Assembly (NCBI RefSeq): GCF_026343955.1
Contig: NZ_JAPKNI010000010.1
Span: 62,001 to 126,000 of the forward strand
Length of the DNA: 64,000 bases
Direction of reading: 5' to 3'
Source of the DNA: Kaistia defluvii
GTDB taxonomy: Bacteria > Pseudomonadota > Alphaproteobacteria > Rhizobiales > Kaistiaceae
Shown: positions 17,367 through 26,174 of the stretch, in pieces
Layout of the letters: each line of letters opens with the position of its first letter
Numbering within the stretch: the first letter of the stretch is position 1
Notes under the pieces: model-generated
Seen by the model: the letters and a program-made list of their open reading frames with translations, nothing else
Told to the model about the DNA's origin: nothing
The model's database searches: none
Position numbers and translations under genes: made by a program

Positions 17367-17591
17367 TTACGGGTGGTACAGGCAGCGACGCGCAAATTCC
17401 CGTGCTTGATCGATGACGACCGCATGCAACTGCTCGAGCGTGAGCGGGCGCGTCTCGGCAGGAAACTCGAGCGCGACCTCCATTCGTCCAAGGCCGATGG
17501 GAGGGGGGCCGCCCGGCACGCATTCGACGGTTGCGCGAACCGTGACTCCGTCCTCTTCGAGACGTCGGATATTCCAGTGCCATGTGGTCAT
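17367..17591 (-). CDS. Hypothetical protein, 74 residues
   Basis: A small frame beginning MTTWHWNIRRLEEDGVTVRA and ending QAREFARRCLYHP. Composition is protein-like: alternating hydrophobic and charged residues, a likely beta strand (MEVALEFPAE) and an amphipathic C-terminal helix (TLEQLHAVVIDQAREFAR). It resembles small uncharacterised Rhizobiales proteins but I recognise no domain. It stands alone, convergent with the third DUF1254 gene. The overlapping frame beginning at 17616 looks less protein-like. Confidence 0.55.
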   Translation of the reverse strand: MTTWHWNIRRLEEDGVTVRATVECVPGGPPPIGLGRMEVALEFPAETRPLTLEQLHAVVIDQAREFARRCLYHP

Positions 17592-17857
17592 TGGGAATTC
17601 TACTCATCGGAGACATGCAGAACCCGTCGGCCGTTGCGGCAACCGACGGGTCTCGGGCAAGGCCGATCGGGGTGAACGACGGCCCTTGCAGAAATAATTC
17701 CAGAGGCGGGGTGAAGTTCCCGCATTGATGCGGTGCAAACGCAAGTTGTGGGCGAAAACAGCGGCGCTTGGCTGGCGCCGCCCGCGCATCCGCGAGAAGA
17801 TGGTCGTACCGCTGGACGGCGGGAATAGGCGGGGCGGCAGGCCGCCCCGCCGGCTTT

Positions 17858-18310
17858 CTAGCGCTTCAAGACGAGATGGGCGTTCTCGTGAGGCAGGCCC
17901 TGCTCATCCTTGGCCCGCCGCGAGATTTCCTCGAAGCCGAGCTTTTCGTAAAACGAGGTGGCCTGCCTATTGGCGGTGTAGACCTCCAGCTGCAATTCGC
18001 CCTTCAAGGTGAAGGCGTGCGCCACCAGAGAACGGCCGATCCCGTGTCCCTGTTGGCCGGGGGCGACGAACAGGCCCCCGATGAAGCGATCGAGCAGGCT
18101 GATGAACCCCACCGGCGTCTCGCCGAGGCAGGCCACCCAGGTTTCCGCCTGCGGCAGGTATTCGGTTTCGATCAAGGGGCGCTGTTCGCGCAGCCGCGCC
18201 TCGCCGATGAATGGATGCGCGAGCAGGGATGCCTCGAACCAGATGTTCGACAGCGCTTCGCGGTCCGTTGCCTCGTCATAGGCGCGGATAGTCAGTTCCA
18301 GAGACGTCAT
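17858..18310 (-). CDS. GNAT family N-acetyltransferase
   Basis: 150 residues from the ATG at 18310 (MTSLELTIRAYDEATDREAL). GNAT features: a first motif near IWFEASLLAHPFIGEA, then GFISLLDRFIGGLFVAPGQQ GHGIGRSLVAHAF, in which QGHGIGRSLV is the acetyl-CoA-binding Q/R-x-x-G-x-G/A loop, and a late NRQATSFYEKLGFEEISRR. This resembles YjaB/PhnO-type small GNATs. An upstream in-frame ATG (18379) lies in sequence without coding character. Substrate unknown. A GC-rich hairpin (17828-17838 with 17841-17851) lies just beyond the stop and may mark the transcript end. Confidence 0.85.
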   Translation of the reverse strand: MTSLELTIRAYDEATDREALSNIWFEASLLAHPFIGEARLREQRPLIETEYLPQAETWVACLGETPVGFISLLDRFIGGLFVAPGQQGHGIGRSLVAHAFTLKGELQLEVYTANRQATSFYEKLGFEEISRRAKDEQGLPHENAHLVLKR

Positions 18311-18733
18311 GATTCTTCCGTAGAGAAGTCTGCATAGAGAAACGGCGCCCCGAAGGGGCGCGTGAAAAGTCCGCTGCACGCGGCTCAGTTCGGGTCTCTG
18401 TGCATTGATCTCCTTCTACTGGCGGACGTTCTAACGCTGCCAACCTCGGGAGGCAAGGTTGCTGCGAATGCTGCTGGATTCTTCGTGTCTGGCAGGTCGC
18501 CGGGGGCTCTGGATATCTTGGCTGCAGGCGCTGGTGCCGATGCGGCCAACAAGGCATTGGGGTTGGCCGTGCCGCGACGCGGTTCCTCGTCGCGCCTCTC
18601 CATAGACCCCGCCTCACAGCCGGGAGCGGCACCGCCAAAGGAGAGCCGGAGACCTCTTCGCTCTGGCAAGCGCTGCTCCCTCTTTCCTATTCCCCGGCGA
18701 TCCGGTAGGTCAGTTGGGAAAGTGGGGGAAATC

Positions 18734-19105
18734 ATGACGTTCGCCGTTACTCTGATCCTGATCGGCCGGGTTATTCTTGGCCTGTTCTTCATTATTGCGG
18801 GCATCCGCAACTTCCTGAATTTTGCCAAGGCCAGCGCCTCCGAGACCAATTACGGCTTCAGGTTGCCAGCGCCGCTGGTGGCGCTTGGCTTCGCCGCGCA
18901 GCTTGTCGGCGGTCTGTCTGTCGCGCTTGGCATTCTGCCCGCCTGGGGCGCCGCGATGCTGATCCTTTTCCTGATCGCCGCAACCGCGCTGTTCCATAAT
19001 TTCGTGCTGTTCCAGGGCGAGGCGCGGAAGCCGCACCTTTATTTCACGCTCGTGAACTGCGCGCTGGTTGGCTACTGCCTGATGGTCATCGGCCTCTCCG
19101 TCTGA
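18734..19105 (+). CDS. DoxX family membrane protein
   Basis: 123 residues from the ATG at 18734, preceded by a GGGGGAA purine tract. Four membrane helices are visible: LILIGRVILGLFFIIAGI, PLVALGFAAQLVGGLSVALG, WGAAMLILFLIAATALFHNF and LVNCALVGYCLMVIGLSV. The first ends in IRNFLNFAKASASE, typical of DoxX/SURF4-like proteins. DoxX proteins are linked to thiosulfate:quinone oxidation or redox control in some species, but most members have no defined role. The upstream open extension (18362-18733) is not coding-like. Confidence 0.85.
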   Translation: MTFAVTLILIGRVILGLFFIIAGIRNFLNFAKASASETNYGFRLPAPLVALGFAAQLVGGLSVALGILPAWGAAMLILFLIAATALFHNFVLFQGEARKPHLYFTLVNCALVGYCLMVIGLSV

Positions 19106-19131
19106 GGGCCAGGGCTTCTCCGCATCATTCG

Positions 19132-19160
19132 GGGCGCGCCGGTTATGGCGCGCCCGTTTT
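19132..19160. terminator. Rho-independent terminator between DoxX and DUF2165 genes
   Basis: GGGCGCGCC (19132-19140), six-base loop, GGCGCGCCC (19147-19155), then GTTTT. It sits between two convergent genes and is oriented best for the rightward DoxX transcript. It resembles the 3' end of tRNA-Arg (GGGCGCGCCA) by chance; see rejected items. Confidence 0.75.
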
Positions 19161-19183
19161 GATGCGGCCTGCCGCCTCTCCGG

Positions 19184-19684
19184 CTAGTCGTTCAGTTCGG
19201 TATCCGGCATCGAGACGAAGATCAGCACGGCAATGATCGTGATGAAGAAGCGGAAGGCCGATTCGATGCCGTTCCAGGTCTGCGACATCCACATTCCGAA
19301 CCATTCGCCGCCGATCGACAGGAACGCCACCTGCCAGACCAGGAAGCCGAAGGCGAGGCCGCCGATCGCCCACTTCTTCGAGCGGTTGAACGCGCGGGCA
19401 TCGGCGCCGAGACGGCCGAGCATGGCGAAGGTGCCGATCCAGCACAGGATCGCCGTCAGCGTCTCCGCCGCGATGATGAGGATGTAGAATGCGTGGTGCA
19501 GCGTCGGGCTGGTGATGGCGCGATAGTGAATGGTCGCGTTCGGGAAGATCGTGTCCATCAGCAGCACGTGGCGCACGAACTCGAAGTTGGAGCCGTAGTC
19601 CGTGATGTTGCCGAAGGCGACCAGCGTCGCGAAGAAGGCAATCGAAGCGACAAGCGCTGTCTTGCTCAACCGGGTGATCTGCAT
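19184..19684 (-). CDS. DUF2165 family membrane protein
   Basis: 166 residues with four hydrophobic helices: LSKTALVASIAFFATLVAFG, FYILIIAAETLTAILCWIG, KWAIGGLAFGFLVWQVAF and FRFFITIIAVLIFVSM. The conserved DUF2165 patterns NITDYGSNFEFVRHVLLMDT and GGEWFGMWMSQTWNG are present. The family is a small inner-membrane protein of unknown function, widespread in Proteobacteria. It is convergent with the DoxX gene and shares the hairpin between them. Confidence 0.88.
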   Translation of the reverse strand: MQITRLSKTALVASIAFFATLVAFGNITDYGSNFEFVRHVLLMDTIFPNATIHYRAITSPTLHHAFYILIIAAETLTAILCWIGTFAMLGRLGADARAFNRSKKWAIGGLAFGFLVWQVAFLSIGGEWFGMWMSQTWNGIESAFRFFITIIAVLIFVSMPDTELND

Positions 19685-20110
19685 TTCGTGTCCTCATGGT
19701 TGCAAGAGCAAAGCGATACGCCGCTTTTTCTACGAAGACGTAAATACCCCACAGTCAGGCGTGCCTCGGCTCCTTCGTGTCGTCTGGCGCAGTGGCAGGG
19801 CTCGCGGCTCTGCTGGAGTTTCGATCCGCAGGGCAGCGTGCACCCAGCACGTGCAGCACAGCCTGGCCCGCTTCGTCGCGGTGCTGCTGGCCGTCGAGCC
19901 GGGCTCGTCCCGCTGACGAATTCGTTCGAGAAGCGCGTCGACCGCGTGCGAAATCATGGCGCTCCGCGGTGGCCGATGGCAGGTTAGCCTGATCCAACGG
20001 GGTGCCTGATTCCGCAGGGAGCGACGCAAAAAGAGGCGTCGGCCCGGGATGTGGGCAGGGACGGGAACGCGCCCACCGGACGGCAAGGCAAAGGACAGGG
20101 AGAGACAAGC
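19685..20110. other. Intergenic region with no supported gene
   Basis: About 425 bp between DUF2165 and the SDR gene. On the minus strand MISHAVDALLERIRQRDE reads in one frame near 19960 and LDGQQHRDEAGQAVLHVLGA in another just after it, which could be the remains of a short frameshifted gene, but I recognise no family. The end nearest the SDR holds its ribosome site (GGGAGAGACAAGC before the ATG). Confidence 0.4.
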
Positions 20111-20905
20111 ATGGCGGAATTGGCGGGCAAGGTGGCGATCGTGACGGGCGGCGCGACCGGTATTGGCTTTGGCGGTGCCCAGGCGTTGGCCGGGGAAGGC
20201 GCGACGATCGTGATCTTCGGGCTCGACAAGGCGGCGCTGGACAAGGCGGTCGCAACGCTCGAGGCCTCGGGCGCCACGGCACATGGCATTGTCGGCGACG
20301 TTTCCAGCGATGCCTCGGTATCGGCTATGGTTTCCGAGACCGTCGCAAAATTCGGCCGCATCGACATCATCGTCAACAGCGCTGCGATCCAGCCCTACGG
20401 CACAGTCGAGACGATGGGCGAGGCGGAATGGGACCGCGTCCTCGCCGTCAACCTGAAGGGCACCTATCTGACGGCCCACCACGCCATTCCCGTGATGCGG
20501 GAGAATGGCGGCGGCGCGATCGTCAACATCGCCTCGGTGCAGGGCATAGCCTGCCAGACCAATGTCGCCGCCTATGTCGCCTCGAAGGGCGGACTGCTCG
20601 CGCTGACCCGCGCGATGGCGCTGGATCACGCCAAGGACGGTATTCGCGTCAACGCGGTCTGCCCCGGCTCGATCGACACGCCGATGCTGCGCTTCGCCGC
20701 CAGCGAAAATCTCGACGGCAGGACGGAGGATGAGGTGATCGCCGTCTGGGGCGCGGCGCATCCGATCGGCCGCGTCGGCCGCATCGAGGATGTCGGCGCG
20801 ATGATCGCCTTCCTTGCCGGTCCGCGCGCCGCCTTCTGCACCGGCGGCGAATACAAGGTCGATGGCGGCCTGCTCGCCAAGATCGGTGTCGTCCTGCCGG
20901 ATTGA
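20111..20905 (+). CDS. SDR family oxidoreductase
   Basis: 264 residues from the ATG at 20111. NAD(P)-binding TGGATGIGFGG near the N-terminus, NNAG-equivalent VNSAAIQPYG, catalytic Ser in VNIASVQG, catalytic YVASKGG (Tyr and Lys), then the classical PGSIDTPML and a C-terminal FCTGGEYKVDGG. A classical short-chain dehydrogenase; the substrate is probably a sugar, polyol or hydroxyacid but cannot be read from the sequence. A strong terminator follows at once. Confidence 0.88.
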   Translation: MAELAGKVAIVTGGATGIGFGGAQALAGEGATIVIFGLDKAALDKAVATLEASGATAHGIVGDVSSDASVSAMVSETVAKFGRIDIIVNSAAIQPYGTVETMGEAEWDRVLAVNLKGTYLTAHHAIPVMRENGGGAIVNIASVQGIACQTNVAAYVASKGGLLALTRAMALDHAKDGIRVNAVCPGSIDTPMLRFAASENLDGRTEDEVIAVWGAAHPIGRVGRIEDVGAMIAFLAGPRAAFCTGGEYKVDGGLLAKIGVVLPD

Positions 20906-20920
20906 GACGAAACCGCAGAC

Positions 20921-20960
20921 AAAAAAGCCCCCGGCGAAGTCCGTTCGCCGGGGGCTTTTC
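20921..20960. terminator. Bidirectional Rho-independent terminator
   Basis: AAAAAA, then GCCCCCGGCGAA (20927-20938), a short loop, TTCGCCGGGGGC (20944-20955) and TTTT. A perfect 12-bp stem flanked by an A-run and a T-run, lying between the convergent SDR gene and the 64-residue gene and able to serve both. Confidence 0.92.
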
Positions 20961-20977
20961 TATGGGTGGAGTGAAGC

Positions 20978-21172
20978 CTACTCGGCGTCGGCGCGCAGGA
21001 TGCCAAAGCCTTCTTCGGTCAGCACGTAGCCGGCCACGCGGGTGCGGACGAGGCCAAGCTCGATCAGCTTCTGCACGGCCTTGCCGTTCAGGCCGACATA
21101 CGGGCCGGGACGCGCGACGCGAGCCAGCGTCTTCAGCTCGATTTGGGAAAGGTCGGTCTTCGAAACGGCCAT
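20978..21172 (-). CDS. Conserved small hypothetical protein, 64 residues
   Basis: MAVSKTDLSQIELKTLARVA then RPGPYVGLNGKAVQKLIELG LVRTRVAGYVLTEEGFGIL. The pattern of helices ending in GYVLTEEG resembles a winged-helix-like fold (helix, helix, wing, then LTEEG). Small proteins of this type are common as conserved hypotheticals in Rhizobiales. A good start and a terminator at its 3' end support a real gene. No function can be assigned. Confidence 0.7.
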   Translation of the reverse strand: MAVSKTDLSQIELKTLARVARPGPYVGLNGKAVQKLIELGLVRTRVAGYVLTEEGFGILRADAE

Positions 21173-21299
21173 GGCACGGTCCTCTCAGTGATTTGCCGCG
21201 GACAATAGCGAATAATCCGGGGAAGACTAGCGCCGCGCCGCGAATTGGTGAAGCCCACCCCAGCGGCGCGAAAAGCGCGGTGCCGGGGCGGTGATATGG

Positions 21300-23348
21300 C
21301 TATTCCGCCGCGGAAAGCAGGCCGCGTTTCCTCAGTAGCGCCGAGGGCTCGGGGTCGCGGCCGCGGAAGGCCCGATAGGCCTCGTCCGGCTTGCGGCGAT
21401 TGCCGGCGGAATAGACGGATTCCTTGAGCTTGGCGGCAACCGCCGGCGCAAAAATATCGCCCGCCTCCTCGAAAGCGCCGAACCCGTCCGCGTCGAGCAC
21501 TTCCGACCAGAGGTAGGAGTAATAGGCCGAGGAATAGCCGTCGCCGGCGAAGACATGCTGGAAATGCGGCGAGCGGTGCCGCATGACCATCGCCTGCGGC
21601 ATGCCGATCTCGTCCAGGATCTTCTGCTCGAAGGCGGGCGCGTCGAGCCCCGCCGTATCATCCAGCAGGTGCAGTTCGAGGTCGACCAGCGCCGAGGAGA
21701 CATATTCGACGGTGGCAAAGCCCTGGTTGAAGGTGCGGCTTGCCATCAGCCGCTCGATGAGCGCCTTGGGCATCGGCTCGCCGGTGCGGTAGTGCAGCGC
21801 GAAGCGCTCCAGCACCGAAGGCTGCTCGAACCAGTGTTCGTAGAGCTGCGACGGGAACTCGACGAAATCGCGCGCGACATTGGTGCCGGCGATCATCGGA
21901 TAGGTGACGTCAGAGAGCAGCCCGTGCAGGCCATGGCCGAATTCGTGGAACAGCGTGCGGGCGTCGTCGAAGGAGAGCAGCGTCGGCTGGCCATCGGCCG
22001 CCTTCGCGAAGTTCATCACATTGACGATGATGGGCTGGATGTCGCCATTCAGCCTTTCCTGGCCGCGATATTCGCTCATCCAAGCGCCGGAGCGCTTTGA
22101 CGAACGTGCGAAATAATCGCCGAGGAACAGGCCGACCGGCTTGCCGTCACGGTCCTTCACCTCGAAGACGCGGACGTCCGGGTGATAAACCGGCACGTCG
22201 AAGCGCTCGGTGAAGGTAGCGCCGAACAGCCGCGTCGCCGTGTCGAAGGCGGCCTCGATGATCCTGTCGAGCTGGAGATAAGGCTTCAGCTGGCTTTCAT
22301 CGAGATCGAACTCGGCCTTGCGGCGCTTCTCCGAATAATAGCGCCAGTCCCAGGCGGCGATGTCGAAATTGCCGCCTTCCGATTGCGCCAGCGCCTGCAG
22401 CGCCTCGCGCTCGGCGATCGCCTGGGCGCGGGCAGGCTTCCAGACGGATCGAAGCAGCCCCATCGCCGCTTCCGGGGTCTTGGCCATGGAATCGTCGAGC
22501 CGGTAATGCGCGAAGGTCGGGAAGCCCAGCAGCTTGGCCCGCTCGGAGCGCAGCTTCACGGTCTCGGCGATGATGGCGCGGTTGTCCGTCTTGCCGGCCT
22601 CGCCACGCGCGGTCCAGGCAGCGAAGGCCTTTTCGCGCAGGTCGCGCCGGGCGGAAAACTGCAGGAACGGCTCGATCGACGAGCGCGACAGCGTGATCAC
22701 ATGCTTGCCGTCGAGGCCTCGATCCCGGGCTGCCTGGGCCGCCGCATCGAGCATGAAGTCGGGTAGGCCGGCGAGATCGTCCTCGCCTTCCAGCGTCAGG
22801 CTCCAGCTCTTCTCGTCGGCCAGAACGTTCTGGCCGAAATTGGTGCCGAGCGTCGCAAGCCGCTCGGCGATCGCGCCAAGCCGGGTCTTGGCTTCCGCCG
22901 GCAGGCCGGCGCCCGCGCGCACGAAGCCGGTATGATAGCGATCCAGCACCCGCGCCTGTTCGGCGTCGAGGCCGGCCGTGCCGGCCTTGAACAGCGTGTC
23001 GATCCGCTGGAACAGCTTGGCGTTCTGGTAGATGCCGTTGCTGTGCCGCGCGAGCACCGGCGCGAGGTCGAGCTCGATGGTTTCCAGCTCGTCATTGGTA
23101 TGCGCGCCGGTCAGGTTGAAGAACACGCTGGCGACGCGGTCGAGCTTGCGGCCGGCGCGTTCCATCGCGGCGATGGTGTTGTCGAAGCTGGGCGGCTCGG
23201 CATTGTCGGCGATATCAGCGATCTCGGCCTCGTGCTCCGCGATCGCCGCCTGGAAGGCCGGCGTGTAGTGGGCGGGTTCGATGGAAGCGAAGGGCGGGAC
23301 GCCGAACGGCGTATTCCAGGGCGCGAGAAGCGGATTTTCGGCAGTCAT
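21300..23348 (-). CDS. M3 family metallopeptidase (oligopeptidase A / dipeptidyl carboxypeptidase type)
   Basis: 682 residues from the ATG at 23348 (MTAENPLLAPWNTPFGVPPF). The zinc site is TLFHEFGHGLHGLLS (HEFGH), with the downstream Glu and the substrate-binding region LYEHWFEQPSVLERFALHY and HVFAGDGYSSAYYSYLWSEV. These identify the thimet/oligopeptidase M3A family; the length and the PWxxPFGxPPF opening match peptidyl-dipeptidase Dcp more than OpdA. It likely degrades short peptides in the cytoplasm. No signal peptide is seen, although some Dcp homologues are periplasmic. Confidence 0.92.
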   Translation of the reverse strand: MTAENPLLAPWNTPFGVPPFASIEPAHYTPAFQAAIAEHEAEIADIADNAEPPSFDNTIAAMERAGRKLDRVASVFFNLTGAHTNDELETIELDLAPVLARHSNGIYQNAKLFQRIDTLFKAGTAGLDAEQARVLDRYHTGFVRAGAGLPAEAKTRLGAIAERLATLGTNFGQNVLADEKSWSLTLEGEDDLAGLPDFMLDAAAQAARDRGLDGKHVITLSRSSIEPFLQFSARRDLREKAFAAWTARGEAGKTDNRAIIAETVKLRSERAKLLGFPTFAHYRLDDSMAKTPEAAMGLLRSVWKPARAQAIAEREALQALAQSEGGNFDIAAWDWRYYSEKRRKAEFDLDESQLKPYLQLDRIIEAAFDTATRLFGATFTERFDVPVYHPDVRVFEVKDRDGKPVGLFLGDYFARSSKRSGAWMSEYRGQERLNGDIQPIIVNVMNFAKAADGQPTLLSFDDARTLFHEFGHGLHGLLSDVTYPMIAGTNVARDFVEFPSQLYEHWFEQPSVLERFALHYRTGEPMPKALIERLMASRTFNQGFATVEYVSSALVDLELHLLDDTAGLDAPAFEQKILDEIGMPQAMVMRHRSPHFQHVFAGDGYSSAYYSYLWSEVLDADGFGAFEEAGDIFAPAVAAKLKESVYSAGNRRKPDEAYRAFRGRDPEPSALLRKRGLLSAAE

Positions 23349-23473
23349 GCGGTCCTCGGTGAGAATGAGTTGGCCCAGACATGGAGCCATCGGCCGCGCG
23401 GTTCAAGCTTAATGCCGGCTGCATTCCTCTCTATAGGAGAGAGACCAGCCTTCTGTCCGATTCGAGTTTCGCC

Positions 23474-24409
23474 ATGTCTGCCTCCGTTCCGCCCCGTCCC
23501 CGCATGCTTGTGATCGGTGATGTCATGACCGACGTCATCGTGCGACCGGACGGTCCGCTCGTGGTGGGCTCCGACCGGCGCGCCAAGATCGGCCTTTATC
23601 CGGGCGGCTCGGGCTGCAACCAGGCCGCCTGGCTGGCGCATTTCGGCATTCCGGTCGCCTTTGCCGGCCGGGTTGGCCGCCGTGATCTGGCCGAGCAGGA
23701 ACAGGCGCTGCGCGATGCCGGCGTGGTGCCGGTGCTCTCGGCCGATGACGAGCGCACGACGGGCATGCTGATCGTCCTGCTCTCGGAGGGCGGCGAGCGC
23801 AGTTTCCTGACCGATCGCGGCGCCAATGACGGGCTTTCGGCCGAGGACCTTCCCTTCTCGATGCTGAACGAAATCGATCTGGTGCATGTCTCCGGCTATT
23901 CGCTGTTCACGCCGGGCCCGCGCAAGGCCGTCATGGCCATGATGGCGGTGGCGCGGGCGCGCGGCATCACCGTCACCGTCGATCCGGCCTCGGTTGGCTT
24001 CCTGGAGGAAGTCGGTCCGTCGAATTTCCTGGGCTGGACCAGCGACGCCTCGATCATCTTCCCCAATGCCGAGGAAGCCGCTTGCCTCACCGGCACCCGG
24101 AATGCCGCGGAGCAGATCCGCTTCCTGACGGCGCGCTACGATCTCGCCGTGATCAAGCGCGGCGCCGAGGGGGCGGAGGCCGCCAATCTGTCGGTTCGCC
24201 TCAAGGCGGCGGCGCCCAAGGTCGAGGTCGCCGACACGACGGGAGCGGGCGACGCCTTCCTCGCCGGCTTCCTGGCGGCGCATCTGGCCGGCAAAGGCGT
24301 CGACGTCTGCCTCGAGCGCGGCGTCAAAGCCGGCGCCGAGGCGACGACGGTCTTCGGCGGCCGTCCGAAGCATGGCGACCCGCTGCCGCGCGTCTGGGGC
24401 GAGGTCTGA
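23474..24409 (+). CDS. PfkB family carbohydrate kinase
   Basis: 311 residues from the ATG at 23474. The ribokinase fold shows GGSGCNQAAWLAHFG near the N-terminus (PfkB signature 1 region) and DTTGAGDAFLAGFLAAH near the C-terminus (signature 2; Asp of GAGD is the catalytic base). TVTVDPASVGFLEEVG and FPNAEEAACLTGT are the usual middle blocks. It phosphorylates a sugar or nucleoside; ADP-ribose-type, ribose and adenosine kinases all share these motifs, so the substrate is not decided. It diverges from the M3 peptidase gene. Confidence 0.88.
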   Translation: MSASVPPRPRMLVIGDVMTDVIVRPDGPLVVGSDRRAKIGLYPGGSGCNQAAWLAHFGIPVAFAGRVGRRDLAEQEQALRDAGVVPVLSADDERTTGMLIVLLSEGGERSFLTDRGANDGLSAEDLPFSMLNEIDLVHVSGYSLFTPGPRKAVMAMMAVARARGITVTVDPASVGFLEEVGPSNFLGWTSDASIIFPNAEEAACLTGTRNAAEQIRFLTARYDLAVIKRGAEGAEAANLSVRLKAAAPKVEVADTTGAGDAFLAGFLAAHLAGKGVDVCLERGVKAGAEATTVFGGRPKHGDPLPRVWGEV

Positions 24410-24466
24410 CGGGTTCGTCGTTGGCAGATTTCGGCCAGTGAGGCGCAAAACTTACGCCACGCTCGG

Positions 24467-24568
24467 CGTCATCCTCGCATAGGCGAGGATCCATTCAGCC
24501 GATTTCTCGCCCGCATACCCTCCCGATCCCTCGGATGCATGGATCCCGGGTCAAGCCTGGGATGACGG
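24467..24568. repeat. Palindromic intergenic repeat, family R2
   Basis: Begins CGTCATCCTCGC, contains the family core GGATCCATTCAGCC, and ends GGATCCCGGGTCAAGCCTGG GATGACGG, so the ends are inverted copies (CGTCATCC/GGATGACG). Related copies lie at 30895-30997, 35601-35682 and (one arm) about 63639. It lies between the convergent PfkB and lactonase-like genes. Confidence 0.8.
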
Positions 24569-24632
24569 CGGAGGGTTTTGCCAGGGGCTGCGTTCCAGTT
24601 GGCGGAGGCGTATGGCGCTCCGTCCGTCCGAC

Positions 24633-25514
24633 CTATCGCCCGACGTAGCTTTCCGCTCCATCCGCCAGCGCGACCTCGATGATCTGCAGCCCCGTGTCGC
24701 TCAGGCGCGAGGGAAAGCGTTCCGGCAGTCGGGCCTCGTGCGGCGGGATCACCCGGTTGAGGTCGCCGCCCGCCGCCTGGACGATGTCGTGCAGCGCCAG
24801 CACCATGTTGGTCTGGCTGCCGACGCCCATGCCGACCGGCCGGTAGAAGGGGTCGTCCGGGGCGCCGCCGTGCAGGTTCTCGGTCCGGTAGACGAGATCG
24901 CCGGTGATGACCCAGCTGTCCTTGCTTTCGCGCTGGCCGTCATTGCGGATGACGACATATTGCGAGCCGGCCGTATGCGTGTCCGAGGCGAGGCGCAGAT
25001 CGATGCCGGGGAACACATCCTCCATGTCGCCACCGATCGAGACAAGCCGGCCGTCGCGCGCCAGCTCGACGCAGCGGATGATGTCGCCGGGATCGGCCGC
25101 TTTCATCAACCAGCGGAAGCGCCGGTCCAGTGACATCGCCCAGATCCAGCGCGAGAGTTCGCGCTCCTGGATGTAGAACTTCGCATTCGGGAACAGCGCC
25201 AGCCCGCCCATATGGTCGAAATGGGCATGGGTGATGATGACGTCGGTGATCTCTTCCGGCTTCACGCCGATCTCGGCCATCACGTCATGCGGCGGCTGCC
25301 AGTTCACCACGCCGGAATTGTCGGCGAGAACCTTGCCATAGGCGGCGTTGTCATGGCCGCAATCGATCAGGATGGTGTGCTGGTCGCTCTTCAGCAGCGT
25401 GTAGCCATAGGGCAGCTTGCAGCTGCCCTTGTTGTGCTCGCCATGCACCAGCGCGCTGAGCGGCATCTCGGGAATGTAGGCGTATTCCAGAACCCAGATC
25501 GAATAATTGGCCAT
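24633..25514 (-). CDS. N-acyl homoserine lactonase family metallo-beta-lactamase-fold hydrolase
   Basis: 293 residues. The dinuclear metal site HxHxDH is ITHAHFDHMGGL; other metal ligands are H in DTHTAGSQ and D in VITGDLVYR, with a late H in IPPHEARLP. The N-terminal region (WVLEYAYIPEMPLSALVHGE) resembles the AiiA/AttM lactonase branch. Members hydrolyse acyl-homoserine lactones or related lactones, but many so-named proteins have other substrates, so quorum quenching is only one possibility. The gene starts 15 bp after a small gene of unknown function on the same strand. Confidence 0.82.
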   Translation of the reverse strand: MANYSIWVLEYAYIPEMPLSALVHGEHNKGSCKLPYGYTLLKSDQHTILIDCGHDNAAYGKVLADNSGVVNWQPPHDVMAEIGVKPEEITDVIITHAHFDHMGGLALFPNAKFYIQERELSRWIWAMSLDRRFRWLMKAADPGDIIRCVELARDGRLVSIGGDMEDVFPGIDLRLASDTHTAGSQYVVIRNDGQRESKDSWVITGDLVYRTENLHGGAPDDPFYRPVGMGVGSQTNMVLALHDIVQAAGGDLNRVIPPHEARLPERFPSRLSDTGLQIIEVALADGAESYVGR

Positions 25515-25529
25515 GTTCCCCCCGTAAGC

Positions 25530-26024
25530 CTAGAGCGCCAGTCGCCCGGCCGGCCGGTGTTCGGCGCAGCAGGACTGGCTGAAATCGACGAGATCGAAGC
25601 CGGGCAGCGCGCGCGAGGCATGACCCAGTTCCTGCCAGGCGCTGGTCAGTCTTTGCGTCGGCGCGGCGACGGCTTGCCTGTCGGCAGGCGTGACGCGAAG
25701 CAGATCGAGCGTTTTCGCCAGATTTTCGGCCGCGATCCGCAGATGCCGGTGGTGATGCCTGGCCAGCGACGAGCGTGGGGTCAGACGAAGCGTGGCGTCG
25801 CGGGCGGAATCGAAGAGATCGGCGGCGACGGCGAGCATGGGATGATGCGGCCCGGCGGAACGTGCGCCGCTGGCGGCAAGCAGCAGCAGGCCGGCAAGCT
25901 GGGCCGCGACCTGGCGCAGATCCTCGAAGCAGCTTTCCGCCGCCTCGATATAGGCGAGCGTCGCGTCATCGAGCCCGCCTGGGGGCTCGCAGCGAAACGT
26001 CTCGGATTCGAACCGGTTGGTCAT
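25530..26024 (-). CDS. Hypothetical alpha-helical protein, 164 residues
   Basis: Starts MTNRFESETFRCEPPGGLDD and contains long amphipathic helices (LAYIEAAESCFEDLRQVAAQ, LAVAADLFDSARDATLRL, HLRIAAENLAKTLDLLRV). There is a His cluster, SSLARHHHRHLR, in the middle and two cysteines near the end (SQSCCAEH). I recognise no family. Its 15-bp spacing to the lactonase-like gene suggests co-expression. The helical-bundle look is like phasin or DinB-type proteins, but no signature supports that. Confidence 0.65.
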   Translation of the reverse strand: MTNRFESETFRCEPPGGLDDATLAYIEAAESCFEDLRQVAAQLAGLLLLAASGARSAGPHHPMLAVAADLFDSARDATLRLTPRSSLARHHHRHLRIAAENLAKTLDLLRVTPADRQAVAAPTQRLTSAWQELGHASRALPGFDLVDFSQSCCAEHRPAGRLAL

Positions 26025-26113
26025 GCGCTCTCCCGCCGAACCGATGGCTCCCCCACAGCCGGCGGGGCAGCATGGTCGAACGGGCGCATCGGCTCAAGAC
26101 CAGCAGGAAAATT

Positions 26114-26160
26114 CGCCTCCGCGCGTCCGGCGGGACAAGTCTCGGGGACGCACGGAGGCG
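26114..26160 (-). terminator. Rho-independent terminator for the deoR-deoC-aldehyde dehydrogenase operon
   Basis: Fifteen-base arms with one mismatch: CGCCTCCGCGCGTCC (26114-26128) and GGACGCACGGAGGCG (26146-26160). Reading leftwards after the dehydrogenase stop, the stem is followed by AATTTTCC, a short U-run. Confidence 0.75.
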
Positions 26161-26174
26161 GGTGTCGTGGGTGG

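Noticed and set aside
19132-19155. Possible right-hand att site matching the tRNA-Arg 3' end
   Set aside because: Only about 10 bases agree (GGGCGCGCC) and they form a terminator stem here; too short for an integration repeat.
19755-19965. Possible small frameshifted gene on the minus strand
   Set aside because: Two protein-like pieces in different frames, but no recognised family or ribosome site; recorded only as intergenic content.
20978-21172. Considered as a shadow frame because of its small size
   Set aside because: The shadow reading was dropped: good helix pattern, good start and an adjacent terminator support a real small gene, so it is listed.
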